Source of the DNA: Lysobacter gummosus
GTDB lineage: Bacteria > Pseudomonadota > Gammaproteobacteria > Xanthomonadales > Xanthomonadaceae
DNA: 64,000 bases
Assembly (NCBI RefSeq): GCF_001442805.1
Contig: NZ_CP011131.1
Location: 3,100,001 to 3,164,000, forward strand
Direction of reading: 5' to 3'
The notes under the pieces were generated by a model. That model was not told the DNA's origin. It did not search any database and saw nothing but the letters and a program-made list of their open reading frames with translations. A program made the translations under genes and the position numbers. Positions 17,856-26,184 of the stretch are shown here, piece after piece. Position 1 is the first letter of the stretch; each line of letters opens with the position of its first letter.

Positions 17856-19279
17856 CCGCGTTCTCCAACCGAAGCCGGCGCAGTCCCAACCGCCGTATCC
17901 GAAGCCCGCAAACTGCGGTCCGCGCCGGCCGCTTGTTTCGTTGCAGCCGCAGGCTTAAGCGTCTGATGATCCAGCATCCACCGCCGCTTTTCCAAGATCC
18001 GATCGGCTCGGCGATCCAGCTCGGCCGCCGCCTCATCCACGCTGACCCGCCCGTTGGCGAGTTGTTCGCCGACCAGCTTGACCTCGGTCGCGATGCGCTC
18101 CCACTCCGGCACCTTCGGCGCCGGCCGCGCGCGTTCGAGCTGATCGCGGAACGCGCGCGCATACACGTCGCCGGCGAGCTTGGGCGCATTCCAGGCGCTG
18201 CGCCGCGGCGGCAGATCGCCGGTGATCTCGTGGAACTTCGCCTGCACGTCCGGCTCGGACAGATACGCGATCAACTTCCACGCCGCGTCCTCGCGCTTGG
18301 CGCCGCGGAACAGCACGAAGCTGGCGCCGCCGGCGACCGAGGCGCCCGGGCCGTGTTCGCCCGGCAGCGGCATGGTCATCCACGAGGACTGCAGATCGGC
18401 CGGCAGGCGATTGCGGAACTCGGCGATATTCCACGGGCCGTTGACGTAGAAACTGAAGTAGCCGCGTCCGAACTCGTTCCAGACGTTGGCGATCTGAGTG
18501 TTGCTGGCCAGCGGCGCCCATTGCTTGTCGAAGACTTCGCGGTAAAAACTCAGCGCACGCTTGAACCCGGGGCTGCGGAAATTGCCGTAGCGGCCGTCCT
18601 CGCGCAGCAACGGCTCCGGCGCCTGGATGCCCAGGTTGAGCAAGGGCTCGGCCTCGTTGAGCGGAAACAGCGCCGCATAACGCTTGGGCCCGACCTCGCG
18701 CTTGATCGCCGCCATCGCGACCTTCCATTCGTCCCAGGTCGTCGGCGGGCGCTGGATGCCGGCCTGTTCGAGCAGGTCGCGACGGTAGTACGGCAAACGC
18801 GTTTCCACGTACCACGGCACCGCGAAGGTGGTGCCGTCGATCACGCCGGTGTCCCAGGCGCCGAAGAAATAATCCTGGCGCTGCGGCGCGGCGGGATCGG
18901 TCAGGCGCGCGTCCAGCGGCGTCAACGCGTCGAGCAGGGCGAATTCGGAAATCCACGTATTGCCGATCGCGCCGACATCGGGCAAGGCATCGCCGGCGAA
19001 GGCGGTCAGCAATTTCTCGTGCGCGGCGGTGATGGGCAGTTGCTGCACTTCCACGCGGATGCCGGGATTGCGCCGCTCGAACTCCGGGATCAGCTTGAGC
19101 ACCTGCTCGCCTTCGTAGCCCATCGCCCAGAAGCGCACGCGCTCGCGGCCGTCGTCGCGCTGCGAACACGCACCAAGCAGCAGCGCCGCGCACAGCGCGA
19201 TCGCCGCCAACGCCCATGCGCGCGGCGCCGGTTCGACGCCCTCGCCCGCCCTGCGCGTGTCACTGCCGGCTCGCCTCAT
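17852..19279 (-). CDS. Sugar ABC transporter substrate-binding lipoprotein
   Basis: A 475-residue extracellular solute-binding protein (MalE family 1 type). The lipobox LLGAC is at about residues 34-38, so it is membrane-anchored in the periplasm. The fold is indicated by ERNPGIRVEVQQ near the N-terminus and by many aromatic residues typical of oligosaccharide sites. The C-terminus carries an extra tail of about 40 Ala-rich residues. It starts four bases after the glucanase stop, and its own stop overlaps permease 1. Ligand is presumably the oligosaccharide released by the neighbouring glucanase. Confidence 0.9.
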   Translation of the reverse strand: MRRAGSDTRRAGEGVEPAPRAWALAAIALCAALLLGACSQRDDGRERVRFWAMGYEGEQVLKLIPEFERRNPGIRVEVQQLPITAAHEKLLTAFAGDALPDVGAIGNTWISEFALLDALTPLDARLTDPAAPQRQDYFFGAWDTGVIDGTTFAVPWYVETRLPYYRRDLLEQAGIQRPPTTWDEWKVAMAAIKREVGPKRYAALFPLNEAEPLLNLGIQAPEPLLREDGRYGNFRSPGFKRALSFYREVFDKQWAPLASNTQIANVWNEFGRGYFSFYVNGPWNIAEFRNRLPADLQSSWMTMPLPGEHGPGASVAGGASFVLFRGAKREDAAWKLIAYLSEPDVQAKFHEITGDLPPRRSAWNAPKLAGDVYARAFRDQLERARPAPKVPEWERIATEVKLVGEQLANGRVSVDEAAAELDRRADRILEKRRWMLDHQTLKPAAATKQAAGADRSLRASDTAVGTAPASVGERG

Positions 19280-19283
19280 GCCG

Positions 19284-20945
19284 TCAATCCGGCTTCGGCG
19301 CGGTCTGCTTCGCCGGCGCGTTGGTGCGGCCCGCGCGCGATTCCGCCTCGCCCAGCGCGCGCGCCGTGGCCGGGTCCATGGTGCCGGCCGGCTTCACCTC
19401 GGGCTTGGCCTCTTCGGCGGCTTTCTTGTCCTTGCCGCCGTCCTTGCCCTTGTCGTCCGCCGGCGCCAGCCAGCCGCCCTTGAATCCGGCGCGTTCCAGG
19501 CCCGTGCGGACGTAGGGATTGCGCTTCATCACGTTCCAGACGAACTCGTTGCGATAGTTGCTGATCATCGCCAGGATCGGGCCCTGGTCGATGCCGATGT
19601 AATCGCTAGACACCCAGCCGTGATCGGGCACCACGCGCCCGGTCTTCAGCGGGATGTCGTACTTGAAGCTGGGATTGAACGAGTCCAGGAAACCGTAGCT
19701 GGAATAGATGTATTCGCCGTAGCGCTCGTGCATGGTCACCGTGGTGGGAATCACGATCTCCGGCGCGAACGGCAGGGACGCGATCGCCGCGGTCGGCGCG
19801 ATGGTGCCGTCGTCGAAGTTCTCGCGCAGACCGGCGCCGCGCGCGGAGTAATGGCGGAACTGGCGCTGCTCGCCGTGATATTCCTGCAAGGTCTGCTGCG
19901 GCCCGTCGCTGGCGGTCAGGCCCCACACTTCCGGGCCGTAGTCCTCCCACTTCATCGGATTGGCGATGGCATAGGCGCGCTGGGCGTAGGCGGCGCGACG
20001 GCTGTTCTCGAAGTAATCGATGCCGCGCTCGCGCATGTAGTCGTCCTGGATGCCGCGGAAATCGATCCAGACATGGCTGTACTGATGACCGAACAAGGGA
20101 CCGAAAGCCAGGAACTCCTCGCCCTGGTACACGCCCCACACGTCGTTGTAGGTGCGCGTCCACACCGTCCAGGCCTCCGGCCCGACCGGATGGGTCGGCG
20201 AACCCAGCGCCAGCACGTACAGCAGCATGGCTTCGTTGTAGCCCATCCAGTCGTGCTTGATGAAGCCGCTCTCGGGGAACCAGCCCATCGACACCAGCGG
20301 CTTGTTCTGCTGCAGCCAGGTCCAGTCCACGCGCTTGTACAGCGTGTCGGCCAACTCGCGGATTTCCTTCTCGCGCGGCTCGTCGCGGTCGTAGTACGAC
20401 TGCGCGAACAGCACGCCCATCATCAGCAGGCCCGTGTCCACGCTCGACAGCTCGACCCAGCTGTCGTAACGCTGGCCTTTCTGCATGTCGAGGAAGTGGT
20501 AGTAAAAGCCCTTGTAACTGCCCTTGCCCGTCGCCTGCGGCCCGGCCGGCAGATCGCGCAGGAATTTCAGCGTGGTCAGGGTGCGGTCCACCGCCTGGTT
20601 GCGGCTGACCCAGCCGCGTTCGATGCCGACCGGATACGCGGTCAACGCGAACCCGGTCGAAGCGATACTCGCGAACGGCCGCGATGGATATCGATCCGGC
20701 GTCAGCCCGTTCTGCTCATTGGTCGTGTCCCAGAAAAACTGGAACGTGCGTTTTTCGATGTCGCGGAACAGCGGTGGCAGTTCCAGCCGCTCCTGCTTGA
20801 GCGGCTCGACCACGACGGGCTCCGGACTCACGATGGGTTGCGTCTGCGATTGCGTTTCCGGCTTCTTGCAGGCGGACAGGACGAGCAACAACGTGCCCAG
20901 GACAGCGAAGGAAACCGCACGTGTTGTCGTTTTAACGCGTCGCAT
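19284..20945 (-). CDS. GH144-type endo-glucanase ('glucoamylase family', PF10091) lipoprotein
   Basis: A 553-residue protein with a lipobox LLLVLSAC at about residues 19-26 and a catalytic domain of the PF10091 type: FQFFWDTTNEQNGLTPDRYP, SIASTGFALTAYPVG, GFYYHFLD, SSVDTGLLMMGVLFA and GYNEAMLLYVLALGSPTHP are all hallmarks. Characterised members (GH144) are endo-beta-1,2-glucanases. The start at 20945 gives a clean lipoprotein signal; an ATG at 21002 is possible. The C-terminus has a Lys/Ala/Pro-rich tail. Context with a TonB receptor, ABC importer and LacI regulator supports glucan depolymerisation. Exact linkage specificity is inferred. Confidence 0.85.
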   Translation of the reverse strand: MRRVKTTTRAVSFAVLGTLLLVLSACKKPETQSQTQPIVSPEPVVVEPLKQERLELPPLFRDIEKRTFQFFWDTTNEQNGLTPDRYPSRPFASIASTGFALTAYPVGIERGWVSRNQAVDRTLTTLKFLRDLPAGPQATGKGSYKGFYYHFLDMQKGQRYDSWVELSSVDTGLLMMGVLFAQSYYDRDEPREKEIRELADTLYKRVDWTWLQQNKPLVSMGWFPESGFIKHDWMGYNEAMLLYVLALGSPTHPVGPEAWTVWTRTYNDVWGVYQGEEFLAFGPLFGHQYSHVWIDFRGIQDDYMRERGIDYFENSRRAAYAQRAYAIANPMKWEDYGPEVWGLTASDGPQQTLQEYHGEQRQFRHYSARGAGLRENFDDGTIAPTAAIASLPFAPEIVIPTTVTMHERYGEYIYSSYGFLDSFNPSFKYDIPLKTGRVVPDHGWVSSDYIGIDQGPILAMISNYRNEFVWNVMKRNPYVRTGLERAGFKGGWLAPADDKGKDGGKDKKAAEEAKPEVKPAGTMDPATARALGEAESRAGRTNAPAKQTAPKPD

Positions 20946-21031
20946 GAAAACCAAAGACCCCTGTGTCTTCGTAGGGAGGGTATCGATACAACCAAACAAC
21001 ATTCGCCGGCGCGATTACGCCCGAGCGATGC

Positions 21032-21061
21032 GGCGCCGGCCGTCCAGCGACGGCCGGCGCC
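21032..21061. terminator. Strong intercistronic hairpin between the TonB receptor and glucanase genes
   Basis: A perfect 12-base inverted repeat (GGCGCCGGCCGT and its complement) with a six-base loop lies six bases after the receptor stop codon. There is no T-run after it on the minus strand, so it is more likely a partial terminator or an RNA-stabilising hairpin that sets a higher level for the receptor than for downstream genes. Confidence 0.5.
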
Positions 21062-21067
21062 GGCGGT

Positions 21068-24000
21068 TTACCAGTTGAAGCCCATCGACAGCTTGAACAT
21101 GCGCGTCGGCAGAGCGATGTTGTCGCGGCGCTCGCCGAGCTTCTCGTTCGGATCGGCCTGGGTGCCGCGGTAGGTGTCGAAGTCGATGTAGTTGCGCCAG
21201 TTGAAGACATTGAGCACATCGCCGCGCGCCCACATCTTGAAGCCCGCACCGGTGTCCCATTCTTTCTGCAAGGCCAGATCGAACTGCTTGAAACCGATAG
21301 TGTCGCCCGGCGTGTACGGATCGAAGAAACAGGCCTTGTCGCCGTACTTGACGCAATTCAACGATTCCTCGGCTTCCGGGCTGGCCAAGGTCAGCTTGCC
21401 CGACAAGGTCATGCCGTAGAAATCCATGATGCCGGTGGCGACGAAGCGATGCTTCGACACGCCCAGAGCACGGGTGTAGCCCACGTTATCCAGGTTCGGA
21501 TAGTCGAAGGTGAAGATGTCGGAGTTATTGCGATTCTCTTTAGCGTCGGTATAGGTGTAGGCGAAGCTCACGCCCCAGCCCGACTCTTCCGAGAACGGCT
21601 TGTCCAGCGACAACAGCACTTGATTGGTCTTGGTCTCCACAGCGTTGTCGCCGAGGAAGAACTTGCCGAAACCGGGCAGATTCTCGCCGAACGGCGCGCT
21701 GCCGAAGCTCACGCCCGGCGGATAGAAGCTGCCGTCCGGGCGACGATTGCCCAGCGCGAACAAGATGCCGTCGTGGCTGCGCACATGCACCAAGGTCGCG
21801 GAGGAATTCCATTCCTGGCCGAACATTGCAAAGCCGTTGCGCATGCCAAGGCTGAACTGATCCGAATACGGCGTCTTCAGATCGTTGTTGAGCAAGAACA
21901 CTTCGCTGCCCGCGTTCGGACGCTGGCGCGCCAGCGCGGCCAGGGTCTCCGGATCGTAGAAGCTCGGATCGAAGTTGAAGCAGTTGCCGGTCGGCGTGAC
22001 CGTGCAGCTATGGTTCGGCGAGTTGAACTGGTAGGTGATCTGCTGGAACGCCAGGCGGTAACGCTCGAACGACAGGTAGTCGAACTGGTTGCGGTTATAC
22101 GAGCGGCCTGCGCCGCCGAAGATCACATGGCGCTCGTCGCCGTTGAGATCGTACGAAAAGCCCAGGCGCGGCTGCCAACCGTCCTTGAACGCCTTGCGGT
22201 TGTTGCCGGTGCTGATGTAGTCGTTGATGTTGTAGTCGACGCCGGGCTGATGAATGTTGGAGAAGCCGTTCAAGGCCGCGACCAGATTGGCCGGCGTGCG
22301 GAAATCCTCGTAGCTCGGCGTGGTCTCGTAATCCCAGCGCAGGCCCAGGTTCAAGGTCAGGTGTTCGTTGACCTCCCAGTCGTCCTGCAGATAGATACCG
22401 AACTGCTTGTTGCGCGACTTCACGCTGGGCGGGAAATCGCCGGCGGTGCCGGAGAAGTTCACCTCGTAGGGCGTGGCGAAGTTGCGGATGTCGTAGCGGA
22501 ACTGCGGCGAGTACGGCTGCTTCTCCATCGCGGTGATGTCGATCACCTTGTACTTAACGCCGGCCTTGACTGTGTGGCCTTCCCAGCCGTTCCAGGTGAA
22601 GTCGTTCTGCAGCGCGTAACCCTTCTGACCCTTGTCCTGGAAGTCGCCGCCGCCGCCGAAGAACAGCACTTCTTCCATGTCGGGGTTGTCCCGCGCCTCC
22701 TGGCCCTGCTTGGGCACGCGCAGCTGGAATCCGTTGGCCAGGGTCGCCGGGCGCGGACCGAAGGTCGTGTCCTCGTAGGTCAAGTGGGCGTCGTTGAGCC
22801 AGTTGGCCGCGCTGTACTGGTAGCGCAGGTCCAGACGGGTTTCTTCGCCGGCCTTGAGCGTGCCGTAATCGGCGAGCCGCGCGCCGCCGATGTTGGTCAG
22901 CTCGTCTTCCTTGCGGTACTTGGCGGTGAACTCGATCAGGTGGGCGTCGCCCGGGGTCCAGTCGATCTTGCCGAAATACAGGTCTTCCTTGAACGGCGCG
23001 CTGATGGACTGACGCGCCATGTCCTGGAACTGCCCCGGCAGATCCTCGATGCGGTAGTTGCGGCCGGGCGTGATCGCGCGCGGCGAGTTGTATTCCTTCG
23101 CCTCGTAGGTCACGAAGAAATGCATCTTGTCCTGGATCAGCGGGCCGCTGAAGGACGCGCCGTACTGCTCTTCCTTCTGCTCGGCCTTGGGCACCTCGCC
23201 CTTTTCCTCGCGCACCGTCTTCGACGCCCATTGGTCGGAGGTGCGGTCCCAGAAGAAGCTGCCGTGGTAGTCGTTGCCGCCGGACTTGGTCACCGCGGTG
23301 ATCGCCGCGCTGCTGAGCTGGTCGTACTCGGCCTTGTAGTTGGAGGTGATCACCTTGTATTCGGCGATGCCCAGCTGCGGGAACGGGTTGCCGCGGCTGG
23401 AATCCTGCCCGGTGATGCCGCCCTTGAGCACGTAGTCTTTCTGGCCCACGCCATCGACATACACATTGATGCCGTTGCTGAGCTGGGCGCCGCTGCGCAG
23501 CTTGGTCGAGCCTTCGGTGCCGGTGGTGAACTGCACGCCCGGCACGATGTCGGCGAAGGCGAGGAAGTTGCGCGAGCCCTGCGGCAACGCGGCGATCTGC
23601 TTGTTGCTGACGTAGGTGGCGATTTCCGAGGTCTTGGTTTCGACCAGAGCGGTGGACGTCACCGTCACCTTATCCAGGTCGGTCGCCTCGCCCGCCTGCG
23701 CGGTCTCGGCCACGCCGCCGGTGGACAGATTGAGCGTCGCGGCCTGGCCGACGGCCACGGTCACGTTGCGGGTATTGGTCTGACCGTCGGCGTTGACGTC
23801 GATGCGGTAGGTGCCCGGCGGCAGGCCGGCCAGGGTGTAGTTGCCGTCGGCGCCGGTCTGCGCCTTGCGGCTCAGGCCGCTGGTGATATTGGTCGCGGTG
23901 ACGCTGGCATTGGCGGCGGGACCGGCGTTGCCGCTGATCACGCCGCGGATGGTCGCGGCCGTGCTCTGCGCCAACGCGGCCGGCGCGGCGACCATCAGGC

Positions 24001-24094
24001 AGCTGGCCAGCGCGCAGGCCAGCAGGTTGCGGCCGGCGCCGGTGCGCAAAGCGGATATGGGGTGGCGATTGGGTCGATTGTTATTCGGGTTCAT
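21068..24094 (-). CDS. TonB-dependent receptor with N-terminal carboxypeptidase-regulatory-like domain (Oar type)
   Basis: A 1008-residue outer-membrane receptor. It has a signal peptide ending near ALAQ (about residue 43), a CarboxypepD_reg-like domain (about 46-125, with YTLAGLPPGTYRIDV), a plug domain (about 145-260) and a long beta-barrel ending in an aromatic residue (SMGFNW). ATG 24094 is chosen over an upstream TTG because GGAGGGAGGAA precedes it. The group transports oligosaccharides or peptides across the outer membrane with TonB energy. A perfect LacI operator lies 60 bases upstream, and the glucanase and ABC importer genes follow in the same direction. Confidence 0.92.
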   Translation of the reverse strand: MNPNNNRPNRHPISALRTGAGRNLLACALASCLMVAAPAALAQSTAATIRGVISGNAGPAANASVTATNITSGLSRKAQTGADGNYTLAGLPPGTYRIDVNADGQTNTRNVTVAVGQAATLNLSTGGVAETAQAGEATDLDKVTVTSTALVETKTSEIATYVSNKQIAALPQGSRNFLAFADIVPGVQFTTGTEGSTKLRSGAQLSNGINVYVDGVGQKDYVLKGGITGQDSSRGNPFPQLGIAEYKVITSNYKAEYDQLSSAAITAVTKSGGNDYHGSFFWDRTSDQWASKTVREEKGEVPKAEQKEEQYGASFSGPLIQDKMHFFVTYEAKEYNSPRAITPGRNYRIEDLPGQFQDMARQSISAPFKEDLYFGKIDWTPGDAHLIEFTAKYRKEDELTNIGGARLADYGTLKAGEETRLDLRYQYSAANWLNDAHLTYEDTTFGPRPATLANGFQLRVPKQGQEARDNPDMEEVLFFGGGGDFQDKGQKGYALQNDFTWNGWEGHTVKAGVKYKVIDITAMEKQPYSPQFRYDIRNFATPYEVNFSGTAGDFPPSVKSRNKQFGIYLQDDWEVNEHLTLNLGLRWDYETTPSYEDFRTPANLVAALNGFSNIHQPGVDYNINDYISTGNNRKAFKDGWQPRLGFSYDLNGDERHVIFGGAGRSYNRNQFDYLSFERYRLAFQQITYQFNSPNHSCTVTPTGNCFNFDPSFYDPETLAALARQRPNAGSEVFLLNNDLKTPYSDQFSLGMRNGFAMFGQEWNSSATLVHVRSHDGILFALGNRRPDGSFYPPGVSFGSAPFGENLPGFGKFFLGDNAVETKTNQVLLSLDKPFSEESGWGVSFAYTYTDAKENRNNSDIFTFDYPNLDNVGYTRALGVSKHRFVATGIMDFYGMTLSGKLTLASPEAEESLNCVKYGDKACFFDPYTPGDTIGFKQFDLALQKEWDTGAGFKMWARGDVLNVFNWRNYIDFDTYRGTQADPNEKLGERRDNIALPTRMFKLSMGFNW

Positions 24095-24154
24095 CAGCGT
24101 TCCTCCCTCCAAGGAGCACGTACTGCAAGTTGCATTGATGTTGCGGCTTCGTTC

Positions 24155-24168
24155 TGTAATCGCTTACA
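24155..24168. promoter_or_regulatory. LacI-family operator before the TonB receptor
   Basis: TGTAATCGCTTACA matches TGNAANCGNTTNCA and is nearly palindromic. It lies between lacI and the receptor start, in the expected promoter region of the receptor-glucanase-ABC operon. Confidence 0.8.
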
Positions 24169-24195
24169 CGCACGACCAAATTTTTTTCGACGCGA

Positions 24196-25254
24196 TCAGG
24201 CACCGCCCCCCCGGCGTACTCCCGACTCGCGCACGATCAATTCCGGCCGCAGCGGTTCGCTGCGCCGCTGCTCTACCTCGTCTTCCCGCACTTCGTGTTG
24301 CTGCGCGTCGAGCGCATTGGAATCCACGCTCAGGCGCGTGATCAGCAAGCGCGCCGCGCGCGCTCCCAACTGGGCGATATTGACCCGCATGGTCGTGAGC
24401 GTCGGGTGGACGTAGCGTGCGAGCGGGATGTCGTCGAACCCGGTCACGGCGATGTCGCCCGGTACGTTCAAGCCGGCCTGCACCAATGAAAACAGGCAGC
24501 CCAGGGCCATCATGTCGTTAGCCGCGAACACCGCGTCGGGCCGTTGCGCGGCGCTGAGCAAGGTCTGCCCCGCGGCATGGCCGGAGGCTTCGTCGAACGC
24601 GCCCGGCAGTACCCATTCGCTCGCATCCGGCAGCAGCCGCGCGAGCGCTTCGCGATAACCGCGCAGGCGTTCGTGGGCGTCGAAATTGTCTTCCGGGCCG
24701 GCGATGAAGGCGATGCGGCGATGGCCGCTGGCGATCAGGTACTCGACCATCGCCTGTGCGCCGCCGTAATTGTCCACGCTCAGCGACAGCACGTCGGGCG
24801 CGTCGCTTTGCGCGTTGATCAGCACGATCGGCAGCGCCGGCGCCAGTTCCTCGACGATGGAGGCATGCGCCGCGGCGTACGGCGACATCACCAGCAGGCC
24901 ATCGACGCGGCCGCGCATGGCGCGCAGGGCGGCGACCTGCTCGTCGGGACGGCCGTGATAACTCGACACCAGCAGATGCAGCCGGTGTTCGCGCGCGACC
25001 TGATCGACGCCGCGCACCAATTCGGAGAAGAATTCGCCGTGCAGATCCGGCAGCACCACACCCAGGGTCTGGGTGCGCCGGCTGCTCAGACTGCGCGCGG
25101 CGGCATGCGGGGTGTAGCGCAGGTCGTTGGCGACAGCCAGCACGCGCCGACGCACGTCCTCGGCCACGTTGCCGTGGCCGTTCAAGGTCCGCGATACGGT
25201 CGCCACCGACACTTGGGCCGCGCGGGCGACATCTTTGATCGTCACGCTCACCAC
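24196..25254 (-). CDS. LacI-family transcriptional regulator of the glucan locus
   Basis: A 352-residue LacI/GalR protein. The helix-turn-helix occupies about residues 5-25 (TIKDVARAAQVSVATVSRTL), with the hinge helix around AAARSL, followed by a periplasmic-binding-protein-like effector domain. Translation starts at one of several GTG codons at 25254-25245; AGGA lies just upstream. It is followed by the TonB receptor gene on the same strand with an operator between. An operator in its own upstream region suggests autoregulation. The inducer is likely a gluco-oligosaccharide, by context. Confidence 0.92.
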   Translation of the reverse strand: MVSVTIKDVARAAQVSVATVSRTLNGHGNVAEDVRRRVLAVANDLRYTPHAAARSLSSRRTQTLGVVLPDLHGEFFSELVRGVDQVAREHRLHLLVSSYHGRPDEQVAALRAMRGRVDGLLVMSPYAAAHASIVEELAPALPIVLINAQSDAPDVLSLSVDNYGGAQAMVEYLIASGHRRIAFIAGPEDNFDAHERLRGYREALARLLPDASEWVLPGAFDEASGHAAGQTLLSAAQRPDAVFAANDMMALGCLFSLVQAGLNVPGDIAVTGFDDIPLARYVHPTLTTMRVNIAQLGARAARLLITRLSVDSNALDAQQHEVREDEVEQRRSEPLRPELIVRESGVRRGGGA

Positions 25255-25293
25255 TTGTCCTGGCCGCCCCTCGCGGTTGGAAAGTGGGACGAC

Positions 25294-25307
25294 TGTAAAC
25301 GTTTTCA
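25294..25307. promoter_or_regulatory. LacI-family operator before lacI
   Basis: TGTAAACGTTTTCA matches TGNAANCGNTTNCA exactly, 40 bases upstream of the lacI start. A looser related palindrome (TGTAAAGCGCTTGTTA) begins ten bases further on and could be a second, weaker site. Confidence 0.75.
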
Positions 25308-25441
25308 GGAACGAGTGTAAAGCGCTTGTTATGAAAACCGGCTAGGCCGTCAGCGTCGCCGAATTCGCCCGGCGAATCATGCTGCAGTGCGCAACGAGGC
25401 CGCTCGTCGCAACGCCGATCGCGCGCATCGATGCGGCAGCT

Positions 25442-25738
25442 TCAGCGCGCGGCTTCGTCCGGCGTCTTGGCGCTGATCGCCAAGGCGTGGATGTCGGTGT
25501 TCATCAGATCGCCGACCGCCGCGTACACGGCGCGATGGCGCGCGATCGGGCTCAAACCTGCGAACGCGTCGCTGACCACCGCTACGCGGAAGTGCCCTCG
25601 CCCGTCCTGGGCGCCGGCGTGACCGGCGTGGCGATGGCTTTCGTCCTCGATCTCCAGCGCGGACGGCGCCAGCGCCGCTTCGATCGCGATGCGGATCGCT
25701 TCCACGCGCTGCTCGCGCGGCAACGGCCCTGCGCTCAC
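25442..25738 (-). CDS. bolA: BolA-family protein
   Basis: A 98-residue BolA protein starting at GTG 25738, which overlaps the stop of the upstream yciI-like gene. Family features are the [12 protein letters not shown] segment, the [22 protein letters not shown] core and the [12 protein letters not shown] end. BolA proteins bind monothiol glutaredoxins and iron-sulfur clusters or act in stress-related gene control. Length is normal. The coupled arrangement of yciI and bolA is common in Xanthomonadaceae. Confidence 0.88.
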   Translation of the reverse strand: MSAGPLPREQRVEAIRIAIEAALAPSALEIEDESHRHAGHAGAQDGRGHFRVAVVSDAFAGLSPIARHRAVYAAVGDLMNTDIHALAISAKTPDEAAR

Positions 25739-26034
25739 GGCAGGACCTTGCGGAACGGCCGCACGTCCACGCGCGAATACACGCCGGCGGCGACATACGG
25801 ATCGGCGTCGGCCCACAGGCGCGCGGCTTCCAGGGATTCGAACTCGGCCACGATCAGGCTGCCGCTGAAACCGGCCGGACCCGGGTCTTCCGCGTCGATC
25901 GCCGGGCACGGGCCGGCCAGCAGCAGGCGGCCCTGATCGCGCAGTTCATGCAGGCGCGCCAAGTGCGCGGGACGCGCCTGGCCACGCTTGGGCAACGCGT
26001 CGGCGACGTCATAACCTTCGATCAGATACCACAT
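25735..26034 (-). CDS. yciI: YciI-family protein
   Basis: A 99-residue YciI-like protein. It begins [10 protein letters not shown] and includes [11 protein letters not shown] and a central Asp-rich [18 protein letters not shown], the usual YciI fold with its conserved histidine and aspartate. ATG 26034 is preceded by GAGG. It overlaps bolA by four bases. Enzymatic function in the family is mostly unknown; some members are dehydratases or hydrolases. Confidence 0.85.
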   Translation of the reverse strand: MWYLIEGYDVADALPKRGQARPAHLARLHELRDQGRLLLAGPCPAIDAEDPGPAGFSGSLIVAEFESLEAARLWADADPYVAAGVYSRVDVRPFRKVLP

Positions 26035-26123
26035 GGCCAAGCCTCGATTTCGTAGCTGCGCAGGGAACGCGCATTGTAGCGGCGACCGCGCGGCGCACGG
26101 CGATGCCGCTTGCGGCGATTGGC

Positions 26124-26159
26124 GAAAACACGACGGCCCGCATCGATGATGCGGGCCGT
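26124..26159 (-). terminator. Rho-independent terminator downstream of the orphan effector gene
   Basis: On the minus strand a stem of 12 G/C-rich bases (ACGGCCCGCATC and complement) with a short loop is followed by CGTGTTTTC. It lies about 25 bases after the effector stop codon. Confidence 0.6.
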
Positions 26160-26184
26160 GCGCGGGGTCGGCGCGATGGAGGCC

